Source of the DNA: Chryseobacterium bernardetii
Lineage (GTDB): Bacteria; Bacteroidota; Bacteroidia; Flavobacteriales; Weeksellaceae
Assembly (NCBI RefSeq): GCF_003815975.1
Contig: NZ_CP033932.1
Coordinates: 2,209,001-2,273,000 of the forward strand
Length of the DNA stretch: 64,000 bases
Direction of reading: 5' to 3'
The stretch's first letter is position 1, and every line of letters starts with the position of its first letter. The translations under genes were made by a program, and so were the position numbers. The notes under the pieces are model-generated. The model made no database searches and was not told the origin of the DNA. It saw only the letters and a list, made by a program, of their open reading frames with translations. Shown piece after piece: positions 7,138 through 15,381 of this stretch.

Positions 7138-8541
7138 TTATTCGTCTTTCGATTTCATGTTTTTTCCGTCTGAAATATGCAGCCTTCTAAACACAAATCC
7201 TGATAAGATTGTTAATATTCCTACGGTAAGAAAAGTATACCGGAAAGCATTGTGAGTTTCACCCTGAATGAGGTTTGAATTTTCATATAATTTTAAAACA
7301 ATCAGCCCAAAAGCAATACCAAAGCCTATTGCAAGCTGCTGATTAACCGATAGTAAAGAATTACCACTGCTGGTCTGGAAATTCCGGAGATCTGCAATGG
7401 AAATGGTATTCATAGAAGTGAACTGGATAGAGTTGAAAAATCCAAGTATGGCAATAATAGGAACAAACCAGTACAGTGAAGTGTGAATATCAGGGATGGC
7501 CAGCATACAGATAAGGGTTCCAATAATAAAGGTATTGACCATTAATGTTTGCCGGTAACCATATTTATCAAGGATTTTAATAACAGATGATTTTCCGAAT
7601 ATGGCGGTGAGAGCCATGGGAGCAATAATCCACCCTGAAGTTACGGCAGACTGTTTATAAGCAATCTGAATCATCAGTGGAAGAAGCAATGGAACAGAAC
7701 TGATTCCTAATCTTGTTGCCAGGTTTCCTACAATTCCCACACGGAAAGTTCTTACCTGAAAAAGGTTTAGCGGAAAAATAGGGTGGCCGCCTTTTTTAGC
7801 ATGTTTATAATAATAGTAGAGAAACAGGAACCCCAGGATAAATATAATGAGAACCGGAGTAATATTCTGCATATCTCCGAAAAGTTCCAGTGAAACAGAA
7901 AGCAGGAGAGAAGAAGCAGCAAAAATAAAAAAACCTTTTAAGTCAAAATCTACATCATCAGATTTGTAATCGGGCATGAACTTTAATCCCAAAATGATCC
8001 CTAAAAAACCAATAGGAATATTGATGAGAAATATCCAGTGCCATGAAAGGTAATCTACCATATAACCTCCTACCAACGGACCGAGTACAGGCCCGATTAG
8101 CGCCGGAATAATAGCAAAGTTCATGGCTTTAAGCAATTCGCTTTTATTAAAGGTTTTAATAAGGGCCAGTTTTCCAACCGGAGTCATCAAACTTCCTCCA
8201 ACTCCCTGAATAACCCTTGAAATAACAAGATGGGTGAGGTTTTGGGATAAAGAACAGAATAAAGAACCCAGACTGAATAAAACTAATGAGAAAATAAATA
8301 CTTTCTTCGTTCCGAATCGGTCTGCCAAAAATCCACTTGCAGGCATAAATACTGCCAGGGTTAATACATAACTGATGATCGCATTCTGCATGTTAAGCGG
8401 AGACTCATGCAGATCTTTGGCTATAGAGGGAAGAGAAGTATTAAGAATGGTTGAATCCAGCATTTGCATAAAAATAGCAGTAGCCAGAATCAGTGGAAGG
8501 ATTTTCTTTACGGGTGTCTGTTGGGTGCTTGTTTCTGTCAT
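7138..8541 (-). CDS. MFS multidrug exporter, DHA2/EmrB-QacA type (14 TM)
   Basis: A 467-residue protein with about 14 hydrophobic helices. The N-terminal helix carries L-D-S-T-I-L-N-T-S-L-P-S-I-A, the DHA2 subfamily signature, followed by the motif A loop D-R-F-G-T-K-K-V and motif C-like G-P-V-L-G-P-L-V-G-G-Y. It is expected to export hydrophobic toxic compounds in exchange for protons. No EmrA-like membrane fusion partner or TetR regulator is adjacent, so it seems to be a stand-alone transporter. About 100 bp upstream of it lies the terminator stem that was split by the insertion sequence. Confidence 0.9.
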   Translation of the reverse strand: MTETSTQQTPVKKILPLILATAIFMQMLDSTILNTSLPSIAKDLHESPLNMQNAIISYVLTLAVFMPASGFLADRFGTKKVFIFSLVLFSLGSLFCSLSQNLTHLVISRVIQGVGGSLMTPVGKLALIKTFNKSELLKAMNFAIIPALIGPVLGPLVGGYMVDYLSWHWIFLINIPIGFLGIILGLKFMPDYKSDDVDFDLKGFFIFAASSLLLSVSLELFGDMQNITPVLIIFILGFLFLYYYYKHAKKGGHPIFPLNLFQVRTFRVGIVGNLATRLGISSVPLLLPLMIQIAYKQSAVTSGWIIAPMALTAIFGKSSVIKILDKYGYRQTLMVNTFIIGTLICMLAIPDIHTSLYWFVPIIAILGFFNSIQFTSMNTISIADLRNFQTSSGNSLLSVNQQLAIGFGIAFGLIVLKLYENSNLIQGETHNAFRYTFLTVGILTILSGFVFRRLHISDGKNMKSKDE

Positions 8542-8645
8542 TTTGTATAGGCTGGAATATTTAAAAAGATCCAGGCTTATTTTATTTGAAGAAAGTGCTT
8601 ACTTTAAGCATTTCAATTCTTAGATAAAGAAATCCATATAAAATT

Positions 8646-8660
8646 AAAAAAGTCCTGTGA
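8646..8660. terminator. Left half of a terminator split by the IS
   Basis: The arm A-tract + GTCCTGTGA (8646-8660) is the exact complement of TCACAGGAC + T-tract at 10099-10112 on the far side of the insertion sequence. If the IS and one ATA target duplicate are removed, the two arms rejoin as a 9-bp GC-rich stem with an AATA loop and A/T tails. That is a classic intrinsic terminator for the minus-strand gene ending at 10116. Confidence 0.8.
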
Positions 8661-8692
8661 AATATAGACTGCACCCAAAAGTTTAGACAAAA

Positions 8693-9481
8693 TTAAACAA
8701 TATTATTATATGAAAGAGTTCGGTACTGTACCGGACTCTTTCCTTTTAGATTAAGTCTTATTCTGTCGTTATTATAGTAATTGATATACTTCTTTATTTC
8801 TTTTTTGAGTTCATCAATGGTTTTAAATTTCTTAATATAGAACATTTCAGATTTTAAAGTTCCAAAGAAGTTTTCTATTACCGCATTATCAAGGCAGTTT
8901 CCTTTGCGGGACATACTTTGGATAATGCCTTTTTCTTTTAACATGTGCTGATAGGTTTTCATTTGATATTGCCAGCCTTGATCAGAGTGGATAATGAGGT
9001 TTTCAGTATTCTTAATCTTTCTAAACCCTTTTTTGAGCATATTCATAACCTGCGCAAAGACAGGCCTTTCCGAGAGATCATAACTGATAATCTCGCCATT
9101 GTAAAGGTCAATTATCGGCGAAAGATACAATTTACTGCCTGATACGTTAAACTCTGTCACATCAGTGGCCCATTTTCTGTTTGGCTGATCTGCCTTAAAG
9201 TTCCTCTCCAGAATATTTGGTGCTATCCTGCCTTGCTCTCCCCGATAAGATCTGTATTTCTTAACCCTAATGATACTTTTCAATCCCAGTGCCTTCATTA
9301 GTCTTAAGACCGTTTTATGATTAATTACAATTCCTTGCTGTTTCATCATCAAAGTAATACGACGGTATCCAAATCGACCTTTATGCCTATGATAAATCTG
9401 TTTGATCAAAGTTTTTACTTTTCCATACTTATCCTTTTTATTAAGAGCTTTCTGATGGTAATAGAAACTACTTCTGGCCAT
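8693..9481 (-). CDS. IS3-family transposase OrfB (DDE integrase core)
   Basis: A 262-residue integrase-type protein from ATG 9481. The HTH_21 region (residues 15-75) is followed by the rve catalytic core with D in W-A-T-D-V-T-E-F, D in I-I-H-S-D-Q-G-W-Q-Y and E in N-A-V-I-E-N-F-F-G-T-L-K-S-E, the DDE triad of the IS3 family. The open frame extends upstream to about 9580 with no stop, up to a TGA immediately before the slippery heptamer. The natural product is therefore probably an OrfAB fusion of 452 residues made by -1 frameshifting; initiation at 9481 is only a formal start. Confidence 0.93.
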   Translation of the reverse strand: MARSSFYYHQKALNKKDKYGKVKTLIKQIYHRHKGRFGYRRITLMMKQQGIVINHKTVLRLMKALGLKSIIRVKKYRSYRGEQGRIAPNILERNFKADQPNRKWATDVTEFNVSGSKLYLSPIIDLYNGEIISYDLSERPVFAQVMNMLKKGFRKIKNTENLIIHSDQGWQYQMKTYQHMLKEKGIIQSMSRKGNCLDNAVIENFFGTLKSEMFYIKKFKTIDELKKEIKKYINYYNNDRIRLNLKGKSPVQYRTLSYNNIV

Positions 9482-9522
9482 ACCTGTACAATCCAGCAGG
9501 AGCGACAGATTATATTTTCGCC

Positions 9523-10050
9523 TTAATCCTTCGATGGCCTCTGCTTGTTCTTTTTGAGAGTTAAGGCGTCTAACTTTTTTAGAAAATCAATTTCAGCTCG
9601 CAATCTTTCGTTTTCCAATAAAAGTTCTTCTTCTCTGGTCAATGGCTTATCAGACTTTCTTTTTTTACGCTTGTAATCACTCATAATACAGGGCCTTCCT
9701 TTAGGTTTATTCTTTAATCCTAAAATACCACTTTTTTCGTAATCCCTTTGCCAATTCAGCACGGTAGATTGAGCTGCGATATCAAATCGGATACATGCTT
9801 CTCTTTGTGAGATATGTTCTATTTCGATAGTTTTTAAAACTTTAACCTTGAAATTCACAGAATAGATCTTATTTCTTCTTGGTTGTAAACCCGAGATTCC
9901 GTACTTATTATAAAAGCCCATCCACTTGCGTAGATTACTTTCGTTAAATCCTTTCTCTGTTGCTATAGATCCAATTGAACGATGAGAATTTTTGTGGAGG
10001 TTAATACATTCTAATTTGAAAGCAACGCTAAATTTTTCTTTTCTATACAT
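9523..10050 (-). CDS. IS3-family transposase OrfA (HTH and leucine zipper)
   Basis: A 175-residue DNA-binding protein of the IS150 subgroup. Two helix-turn-helix repeats are visible (about residues 20-55, S-I-G-S-I-A-T-E-K-G-F-N-E-S-N-L-R-K-W, and residues 75-115, S-Q-R-E-A-C-I-R-F-D-I). A leucine-zipper coiled coil follows near 140-165 (E-E-L-L-L-E-N-E-R-L-R-A-E-I). It binds the terminal inverted repeats and, alone, usually represses transposition. Near its C-terminus the codons CTA AAA AAG contain the heptamer A AAA AAG at which ribosomes can slip into the OrfB frame. Confidence 0.93.
   Translation of the reverse strand: MYRKEKFSVAFKLECINLHKNSHRSIGSIATEKGFNESNLRKWMGFYNKYGISGLQPRRNKIYSVNFKVKVLKTIEIEHISQREACIRFDIAAQSTVLNWQRDYEKSGILGLKNKPKGRPCIMSDYKRKKRKSDKPLTREEELLLENERLRAEIDFLKKLDALTLKKNKQRPSKD
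9574..9580 (-). promoter_or_regulatory. Programmed -1 frameshift slippery site (A6G)
   Basis: On the minus strand the sequence is AAAAAAG, read in the OrfA frame as A AAA AAG, the canonical bacterial -1 slippery heptamer. The OrfB frame opens right here: the -1 frame has a TGA just upstream and none downstream until 8693. The spliced length (452 codons plus stop) comes out as an exact multiple of three after one backward slip. Confidence 0.8.
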
Positions 10051-10098
10051 AAAAAAATGCCCCTAAAAAGTGTCTAACTTTTTGGGGGCAGTCCAATA

Positions 10099-10112
10099 TC
10101 ACAGGACTTTTT
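10099..10112. terminator. Right half of the split terminator
   Basis: TCACAGGAC followed by five T lies 4 bp from the stop codon side of the gene ending at 10116 and complements 8646-8660. See the left half. With the IS in place the stem arms are 1.4 kb apart, so the gene at 10116 has probably lost its terminator and may read through into the IS, whose orfA and orfB lie on the same strand. Confidence 0.75.
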
Positions 10113-10115
10113 GAT

Positions 10116-10928
10116 TTATTTTTTAGGCTTTTCTACTCCTTTCCACTCATCACCGGCTTTTCTGTATTGGCTTAAAGTGAAATTTTTGAAATCTTTTGTT
10201 TTGTATTCAATATTATCGGTATTCTGCTCGAAAGGCATAATGTAATAATATTCTATATCTGTTTTATCCGTCTTGTTTCCTTTTTTAACTGTCGGAACAT
10301 ATTTTGAAAACTTATAGTTTGGAAGATACTGTCTTAATCTTGTGTAGAATGCTTTGTCATCTTTTTCACTAGGGATAATATCTACAATGTTAAGATCATC
10401 TTTTTTCTTGTCTACCCAAAGGTAATAGGTTTTTTCCTCTCCTAAATTTCTGTTGTATGAATTGAAGGCAAACAATTCTTTAGGAACCAGTTCTTTGATC
10501 TTTTCCGGGTCAACTTTAGTATAAAACTGCCCTTTTGAAGGATCAACGTATGTTTCAAGGTTATACATAAGAACAGAGTTATTCTCAAAGTTCTTGTTTT
10601 TGAAGTATTGATTTAAAGATAATTCTGCTGTTGCTCTAAGTTCCTTAGATCTGTCATCCAATTTTTTTGTAGGATTCTGGGGATTCACTTTTTTTACAAA
10701 TTCATACAGTACTACCGGCTTTATATCCTTTAGGTGAGGATAAGTCTTAAGTTGCTCAGCTTTCACCAGCCAGTAAAACTGTTGGTAATAGTCATCCTTA
10801 TCAGCATCTTTCACGCTTTTATAAGCTAAAGCAAGCTTTTTTGAGTTCAGATATTTGCCATATTTTCCCTGTCCAAAAGCAAAACTGATGGATAATAAGG
10901 CAAATAAAACAGTAAGGTTTCTTCTCAT
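10116..10928 (-). CDS. Secreted hypothetical protein of Flavobacteriia
   Basis: I prefer ATG 10928, giving 270 residues. It begins M-R-R-N-L-T-V-L-F-A-L-L-S-I-S-F-A-F-G-Q, a signal peptide cleaved after F-G-Q; an upstream in-frame ATG would add ten polar residues before it. The mature protein is lysine- and tyrosine-rich, with a K-Y-G-K-Y-L motif at its start and no catalytic motif I recognise. It is probably exported to the periplasm or outer membrane. I cannot name a family. Its own terminator has been interrupted by the insertion sequence just downstream. Confidence 0.75.
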   Translation of the reverse strand: MRRNLTVLFALLSISFAFGQGKYGKYLNSKKLALAYKSVKDADKDDYYQQFYWLVKAEQLKTYPHLKDIKPVVLYEFVKKVNPQNPTKKLDDRSKELRATAELSLNQYFKNKNFENNSVLMYNLETYVDPSKGQFYTKVDPEKIKELVPKELFAFNSYNRNLGEEKTYYLWVDKKKDDLNIVDIIPSEKDDKAFYTRLRQYLPNYKFSKYVPTVKKGNKTDKTDIEYYYIMPFEQNTDNIEYKTKDFKNFTLSQYRKAGDEWKGVEKPKK

Positions 10929-11202
10929 TTTTTTATAATTGATATTTTCGTTTTCCAAATATAATTATTTATTAGATATTATTTTTGATCGTCAGTTAAA
11001 TTATGCTATATTGTTATTGTTAATTCAAAAAATAATCCCGTATTGCTACAGGATTAATAAATTATTGTGGTAGAAGTTAGAAATAAGAAGTTTAAAGCAT
11101 ATACATGTTAATAGTCAATTTTGCTCTGCAGCTGAATCGTAAATATACTCCGTATCCACGATGATTTTAGGCGTTGAATCTTAGACTTTGAACATTTAAA
11201 AT

Positions 11203-11222
11203 ACAAGCGAAGCGAATTGACC
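11203..11222 (+). repeat. Dispersed intergenic repeat core, copy A
   Basis: ACAAGCGAAGCGAATTGACC. Two more copies with one to three differences occur at 27439-27457 (plus) and 33208-33227 (minus). The similarity to the 27.4-kb copy extends upstream through CTTTGAACATTTAAA versus CCTTGAACTTTAAA. All three are intergenic. Confidence 0.55.
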
Positions 11223-11250
11223 ATTTATTATAATTCTAACTCCAAATTAA

Positions 11251-12918
11251 TTAATAAGATGTCTCATGCACCTTTACAGCCCTTCCGCTAGGGTCATTCA
11301 TTTTTTTGAAAGCCTCATCCCATTCCAAAGCAATAGGAGTGGAGCATGCTACTGATGGAACTGAAGGTACTGTTGCAGCAGCTGTTTCACTAGGGAAGTG
11401 CTCTTCGAAAATAGTTCTGTATCGGTACTCTTCCTTGTTTTGTGGAGTGTTTAAAGGGAATCTGAATCTTGCATTAGCCATCATCTCATCCGTAACCTCT
11501 TTTTCAGCTACTTCTTTCAGGGTATCGATCCAGGAATATCCCACACCGTCAGAGAACTGTTCTTTTTGTCTCCATGCAATAGAGGCCGGAAGGATGTCTT
11601 CAAAGGCTTTTCTTAATACCCATTTTTCAATTTTTCCTTCAGAGACGTTAATCATTTTATCTTTTGGGTTAATAGTCATAGCAATATCCATAAATTCTTT
11701 GTCAAGGAAAGGTACCCTTCCTTCTATTCCCCAGCTCATTAAAGCTTTGTTAGCTCTCAAGCAGTCGTACAGGTGAAGTTTTCCAAGTTTTCTTACTGTC
11801 TCATCATGGAATTCTTTGGCATCAGGAGCTTTGTGGAAATAAAGGTAGCCTCCGAACAGCTCATCAGAACCTTCTCCGGATAATACCATTTTAATCCCCA
11901 TAGATTTGATAACTCTCGCCAAAAGATACATTGGGGTGGAAGCTCTGATAGTGGTTACATCATAAGTTTCCAGATGATAAATTACATCACGTACGGCATC
12001 CAGCCCTTCCTGAACCGTGAAATTAACCTCATGATGTACAGAACCGATATGTTCCGCTGCTTTTTGAGCTGCTGCTAAATCAGGAGATCCCACAAGTCCT
12101 ACAGCAAAACTGTGTAATCTTGGATACCATGCTTCCTGAGTATCGCCACTTTCAATTCTTTGTCTGGCAAATTTTGCAGTAATTGCTGAAATAACAGAAG
12201 AATCTAACCCGCCGGAAAGCAATACTCCGTAAGGCACATCACTCATCAATTGCCTGTGAACAGCATCTTCAAGGCCTTTTCTTAATTTAGAGATATCTGT
12301 CTCGTTTTCCTTTACGTGGTCGAAGCTTTCCCATTCTCTGGTATACCATTGCTGAAGTTCTGCTCCGTCTTTGCTGTATACCAAATGTCCCGGTAAGAAA
12401 GTCTCAATCTTTTTGCATACCCCTTCCAGAGCTTTTAGTTCAGAAGCTACATAATAATTTCCGTTCTTATCCCATCCCTGGTAAAGAGGGCAGATTCCCA
12501 TATGGTCACGGGCAATCAGGTATATTTCATTTTCAGTGTCATATAATGCAAATGCGAAAATACCATTCAGCTTTTCAACAAAATCTTTTCCATATTTTCT
12601 GTAAAGAGCGAGAATAACCTCACAATCGGATTGAGTCTGAAACTCATAATCAGGAAATTCTTCTTTTAATTCTCTATGATTGTAAATTTCACCGTTTACA
12701 GCTAATACTACTTTCCCATCTTTAGTAAATAGAGGTTGTTTTCCGGATGTAGGGTCTACAATGGCAAGCCTTTCATGAGAGAAAACTACTTTCTCATCCT
12801 GAAAAACTCCACTCCAGTCTGGTCCTCTGTGACGGATCTTTTTTGACATTTCTAAAACCTGAGGCCTTAATATCTCAGTTTTTTGCTTGGCATCGAATAA
12901 GCATACAATTCCACACAT
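11251..12918 (-). CDS. asnB: Asparagine synthetase B, glutamine-hydrolysing
   Basis: A 555-residue protein with the class II glutamine amidotransferase domain first (M-C-G-I-V-C at the N-terminus, Cys2 being the nucleophile after Met removal). The ATP pyrophosphatase domain follows with the PP-loop L-L-S-G-G-L-D-S-S-V and the downstream S-G-E-G-S-D-E-L-F-G-G-Y. It makes asparagine from aspartate, glutamine and ATP in the cytoplasm. Length and motifs match E. coli AsnB. A consensus promoter lies immediately upstream. It appears monocistronic. Confidence 0.96.
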   Translation of the reverse strand: MCGIVCLFDAKQKTEILRPQVLEMSKKIRHRGPDWSGVFQDEKVVFSHERLAIVDPTSGKQPLFTKDGKVVLAVNGEIYNHRELKEEFPDYEFQTQSDCEVILALYRKYGKDFVEKLNGIFAFALYDTENEIYLIARDHMGICPLYQGWDKNGNYYVASELKALEGVCKKIETFLPGHLVYSKDGAELQQWYTREWESFDHVKENETDISKLRKGLEDAVHRQLMSDVPYGVLLSGGLDSSVISAITAKFARQRIESGDTQEAWYPRLHSFAVGLVGSPDLAAAQKAAEHIGSVHHEVNFTVQEGLDAVRDVIYHLETYDVTTIRASTPMYLLARVIKSMGIKMVLSGEGSDELFGGYLYFHKAPDAKEFHDETVRKLGKLHLYDCLRANKALMSWGIEGRVPFLDKEFMDIAMTINPKDKMINVSEGKIEKWVLRKAFEDILPASIAWRQKEQFSDGVGYSWIDTLKEVAEKEVTDEMMANARFRFPLNTPQNKEEYRYRTIFEEHFPSETAAATVPSVPSVACSTPIALEWDEAFKKMNDPSGRAVKVHETSY

Positions 12919-12938
12919 ATTTTTTATTATTTATGAGA

Positions 12939-12969
12939 CAAAAGTAAAGGTGGTATTTATAAATAACAA
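12939..12969 (-). promoter_or_regulatory. Promoter of asnB (-33/-7)
   Basis: On the minus strand TACTTTTG (12939-12946) matches the -7 consensus TAnnTTTG. TTG at 12967-12969 lies 20 bp further upstream, the expected -33 spacing. The -7 element is 20 bases from the asnB start codon, so the leader is short. Confidence 0.6.
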
Positions 12970-13164
12970 TAAAAAATATGTATTAATTAAAAAATTTAAT
13001 CAATTAATCTATTTTAAAGAAAAATATTAACTATTTGAATGAATTATTAGGTTTTTGATTGATTTTTTTCGTTGGGCTAAAATTAATGTACTCCATATAC
13101 AAAATAAAAATGACATATTTCTTAATATATGATAATTTATTATGCGAATTTTAGCCCTTACTTT

Positions 13165-13240
13165 GTGGCTCGAAATAATTTTTTTTCATCATTTGTGTTT
13201 TTACCTTCTTGCAATTCTCATGCAAGAAGGTTTTGTTTTT
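13165..13240 (+). ncRNA. Candidate small RNA ending in an intrinsic terminator
   Basis: A -7-like element TTACTTTG (13158-13165; 7 of 8 to TAnnTTTG) is followed 38 bases later by a perfect 11-bp hairpin, ACCTTCTTGCA (13203-13213) and TGCAAGAAGGT (13221-13231), and TTTTGTTTTT. The T-run orients termination to the plus strand, away from asnB. The predicted transcript is about 70 nt and contains no convincing peptide. Flavobacteria have small conserved RNA motifs such as Flavo-1, but I cannot match this sequence to one from memory. Confidence 0.35.
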
Positions 13241-13583
13241 ATAGACCTTTAATAAGGTTTTTACCAGTAAGATAAATTATTTTTCTTACTAGCTGTATTA
13301 TTCAGACTTATGAATTTTTCCTTTATTAAGGAAGAATATGGTTAGCCGGTTATTTAAAGAGTAATCGTTTTGTGAATTTTCTGGGATAGGAACTGTGACA
13401 TTGTTTCCTGTAAGTCTGTACAGAAGACAGGCATGTTGAATAGCAGTCAGAAAGTCAAGGTCAGCTCTTTTTTCATACTATATTTTACTGCAAAGTATTT
13501 TTAAATACTACAGTATCAAAACGGTTAATCTATAGAGTTAGTAGGAAATAAGGGTAAAATGTTACATAATTTGTTTTAAAAAT

Positions 13584-13613
13584 AAAAAAAACTACTCTTT
13601 TGAGTAGTTTTTT
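13584..13613. terminator. Terminator of the RsmB/NOP methyltransferase gene
   Basis: ACTACTC (13591-13597), TTTT loop, GAGTAGT (13602-13608), with an A-run on the left and a T-run on the right. It lies 30 bp beyond the minus-strand stop at 13643 and can act in either direction. Confidence 0.8.
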
Positions 13614-13642
13614 ATTTATCGTTGTATGGTAAAGTTAATCAA

Positions 13643-14848
13643 TTAAGAAACTCTTTCAATCAATGCCATATAGAATCCGTCATATCCTTCGCTAGGCATT
13701 ACCTTTTCGTCCTTAAGCATTTTAAATCCAGGATTATTTTTAAGGAATTCTTCTACCTGAAGATTGTTTTCAGAAGGTAGGATAGAGCATGTTGCATACA
13801 CCATTTTTCCTCCTTTTTTAAGCATTTTAGAATAGTCCTGAAGGATTTGCTGCTGCTCTTTTTTGATTCTGTCAATAAAATCCTGATCAATTTTCCATTT
13901 GCTGTCCGGATTTCTTTTCAAAACTCCAAGTCCGGAACATGGTGCATCAATCAATAATCTGTCAGCTTTATCATGAAGACGTTTGATCACCTTATTGTCA
14001 GAGATCATACGGGTTTCAATATTGTGAGCCCCGGCTCTCTTGGCGCGACGTTTCAATTCAGCCAGTTTCCATTCGAAAATATCCAAAGCTATAATCTGGC
14101 CTTTATTTCTCATTAATGCTGCCAGGTGAAGTGTTTTTCCTCCTGCGCCCGCACAGGCATCTATTACTCTTTGTCCTTCTTTTACATCAAGGAAATATCC
14201 GATCTTCTGAGAAGAAGCATCCTGAACTTCGAACAACCCTTCTTTAAAAGCAGTTGTAAGGAAAACATTCTTTTTCTCTTCCAGCTGTACTGCATCAGGA
14301 TAGTTTTTGATAGGGAAGGATACAACTCCTTCGTCTGAAAGGTCAGAAATAAGTTCCTTTGTTGTTGTTTTTAATGAATTGGTTCTTAAAACAGTAGGAG
14401 CCTGCTCATTTAAGGCAGTCATTTCTTTTTCCCAGTTAGCACCCAATTCTTTTTCCAGAGTTTCTGCCAACCAATCCGGGATAGAATGTTCAATGGCTTT
14501 GGTAGGAACTGTGTTCTTTTTAAGTTTGGTAAGGATATCAGCAATTTTGATTCCGTCAAACTCTTCAAATTTTTTATAATTGGTCTTACTCCAAAGGAGG
14601 TAAGCAATGATAAGTTTATAGATATTGTTAGGTTTCACCCCTTCGCCCATATAATATTCAAGACGTTTTTTCCAACGGATGATATTGTAGAAAATCTCAG
14701 AAACAACGGCTCTGTCCTGGCTTCCCCATTTTTTGTTTGCTTTTAAAAGTCTTTCAATAACTTTATCGGCATATTTATTTTTCTCAAAAAATGTTTCCTG
14801 TAAGGCATCGTGAATCCCGATTGCCAAGTTTCTGTGAATAAGTTCCAT
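13643..14848 (-). CDS. RsmB/NOP-family RNA (cytosine-5) methyltransferase
   Basis: A 401-residue class I SAM-dependent methyltransferase. Residues 1-130 form a NusB-like N-terminal region, as in RsmB. The SAM loop reads V-I-D-A-C-A-G-A-G-G-K-T near residue 230. The two family cysteines are in D-A-P-C-S-G-L-G-V-L-K-R-N-P (motif IV, product release) and Y-A-T-C-S-I-L-P-S-E-N (motif VI, catalytic). It most likely methylates 16S rRNA C967 or a similar site. A tRNA substrate cannot be excluded. It is monocistronic with its own terminator. Confidence 0.93.
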   Translation of the reverse strand: MELIHRNLAIGIHDALQETFFEKNKYADKVIERLLKANKKWGSQDRAVVSEIFYNIIRWKKRLEYYMGEGVKPNNIYKLIIAYLLWSKTNYKKFEEFDGIKIADILTKLKKNTVPTKAIEHSIPDWLAETLEKELGANWEKEMTALNEQAPTVLRTNSLKTTTKELISDLSDEGVVSFPIKNYPDAVQLEEKKNVFLTTAFKEGLFEVQDASSQKIGYFLDVKEGQRVIDACAGAGGKTLHLAALMRNKGQIIALDIFEWKLAELKRRAKRAGAHNIETRMISDNKVIKRLHDKADRLLIDAPCSGLGVLKRNPDSKWKIDQDFIDRIKKEQQQILQDYSKMLKKGGKMVYATCSILPSENNLQVEEFLKNNPGFKMLKDEKVMPSEGYDGFYMALIERVS

Positions 14849-15381
14849 AAGTTTGCTTCGCTGTTTGAATCTGCAAAAATACGAATTAAAGTTGAGAGTT
14901 GAAGATTGAGTTGTAGAGTTTGGGTGCTATAGAGTTTCAGAGCCCTAAAGTGGAAATGTTTGAATGAATAGCTGGTTCTCAAAATTTATAATTTTTTATG
15001 TCATTAAAATTCAGCTTGGAACTTGTTAAGAGGTAAATTACCTATAATATTTATTCGTTGTATTTGTTGTTTTTTGATAATAGAAATAAATTTGAATGGT
15101 GAATTTGTAAGAATTTTCCGAAAATTTATAATTTTTATTTGTTTACAAAAGCCTTTCGTTCAGTGATGAATGAACCTGGTTTTTTGCTTAAATGAAATAT
15201 CTTTGCTTACAAAATATATGCTGTTCATCAATATACTTTATTTTCTTTGCATTTGGTTCATTTGACTTGTGTTAATTCACTTAGTGGTGCAAAAATAATA
15301 TCCGCTTATTATCTACTATACTGAGCTTTACCTCTTGACTTCAACCTTTAAAAAGCGCTACCTTTGCAAAAAATTAAAAAT
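14849..15381. other. 533-bp intergenic region between divergent genes
   Basis: No gene seen. It separates the minus-strand methyltransferase and the plus-strand PhnA-like gene. The right end holds a clear promoter at 15335-15366. The rest is AT-rich, with a small dyad GTTCA...TGAAC near 15160-15177 and no strong terminator. Confidence 0.5.
15335..15366 (+). promoter_or_regulatory. Promoter of the PhnA/YjdM-like gene
   Basis: TTG at 15335-15337, 21-bp spacer, then TACCTTTG at 15359-15366, a perfect -7 element. It decides the translation start: an in-frame TTG at 15364 overlaps the -7 element itself, so the ATG at 15382 must be used. Confidence 0.75.

Larger units (their letters stand above)
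8665..10095 (-). mobile_element. Complete IS3-family (IS150-like) insertion sequence
   Basis: A 1,431-bp element with imperfect terminal inverted repeats: the left end TAGACTGCACCCAAAAG and the right end (read inward) TGGACTGCCCCCAAAAAG, both continuing into a shared TTAGACA. A 3-bp target duplication ATA flanks it (8662-8664 and 10096-10098). It encodes OrfA (two helix-turn-helix units plus leucine zipper) and OrfB (DDE integrase), with an A6G slippery site joining them. Both frames and both ends are intact, so it may still be active. It sits inside a terminator hairpin loop between the MFS gene and a hypothetical secreted protein gene. Confidence 0.92.
12919..13642. other. 724-bp region without a protein gene
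   Basis: No open frame with a plausible product. It holds the asnB promoter at one end and two strong hairpins. The hairpin at 13203-13240 is followed by T-rich DNA only in the plus direction, yet no plus-strand gene lies upstream, which suggests a short plus-strand transcript (see the ncRNA entry). The hairpin at 13584-13613 ends the minus-strand methyltransferase gene. Between 13320 and 13500 there is unremarkable sequence without repeats I recognise. Confidence 0.5.

Noticed and set aside
11306..11776. 156-codon plus-strand frame inside asnB
   Set aside because: Antisense shadow of a well-supported enzyme.
15364..15381. TTG start for the PhnA-like gene
   Set aside because: It overlaps the -7 promoter element TACCTTTG, so it would not be in the mRNA.
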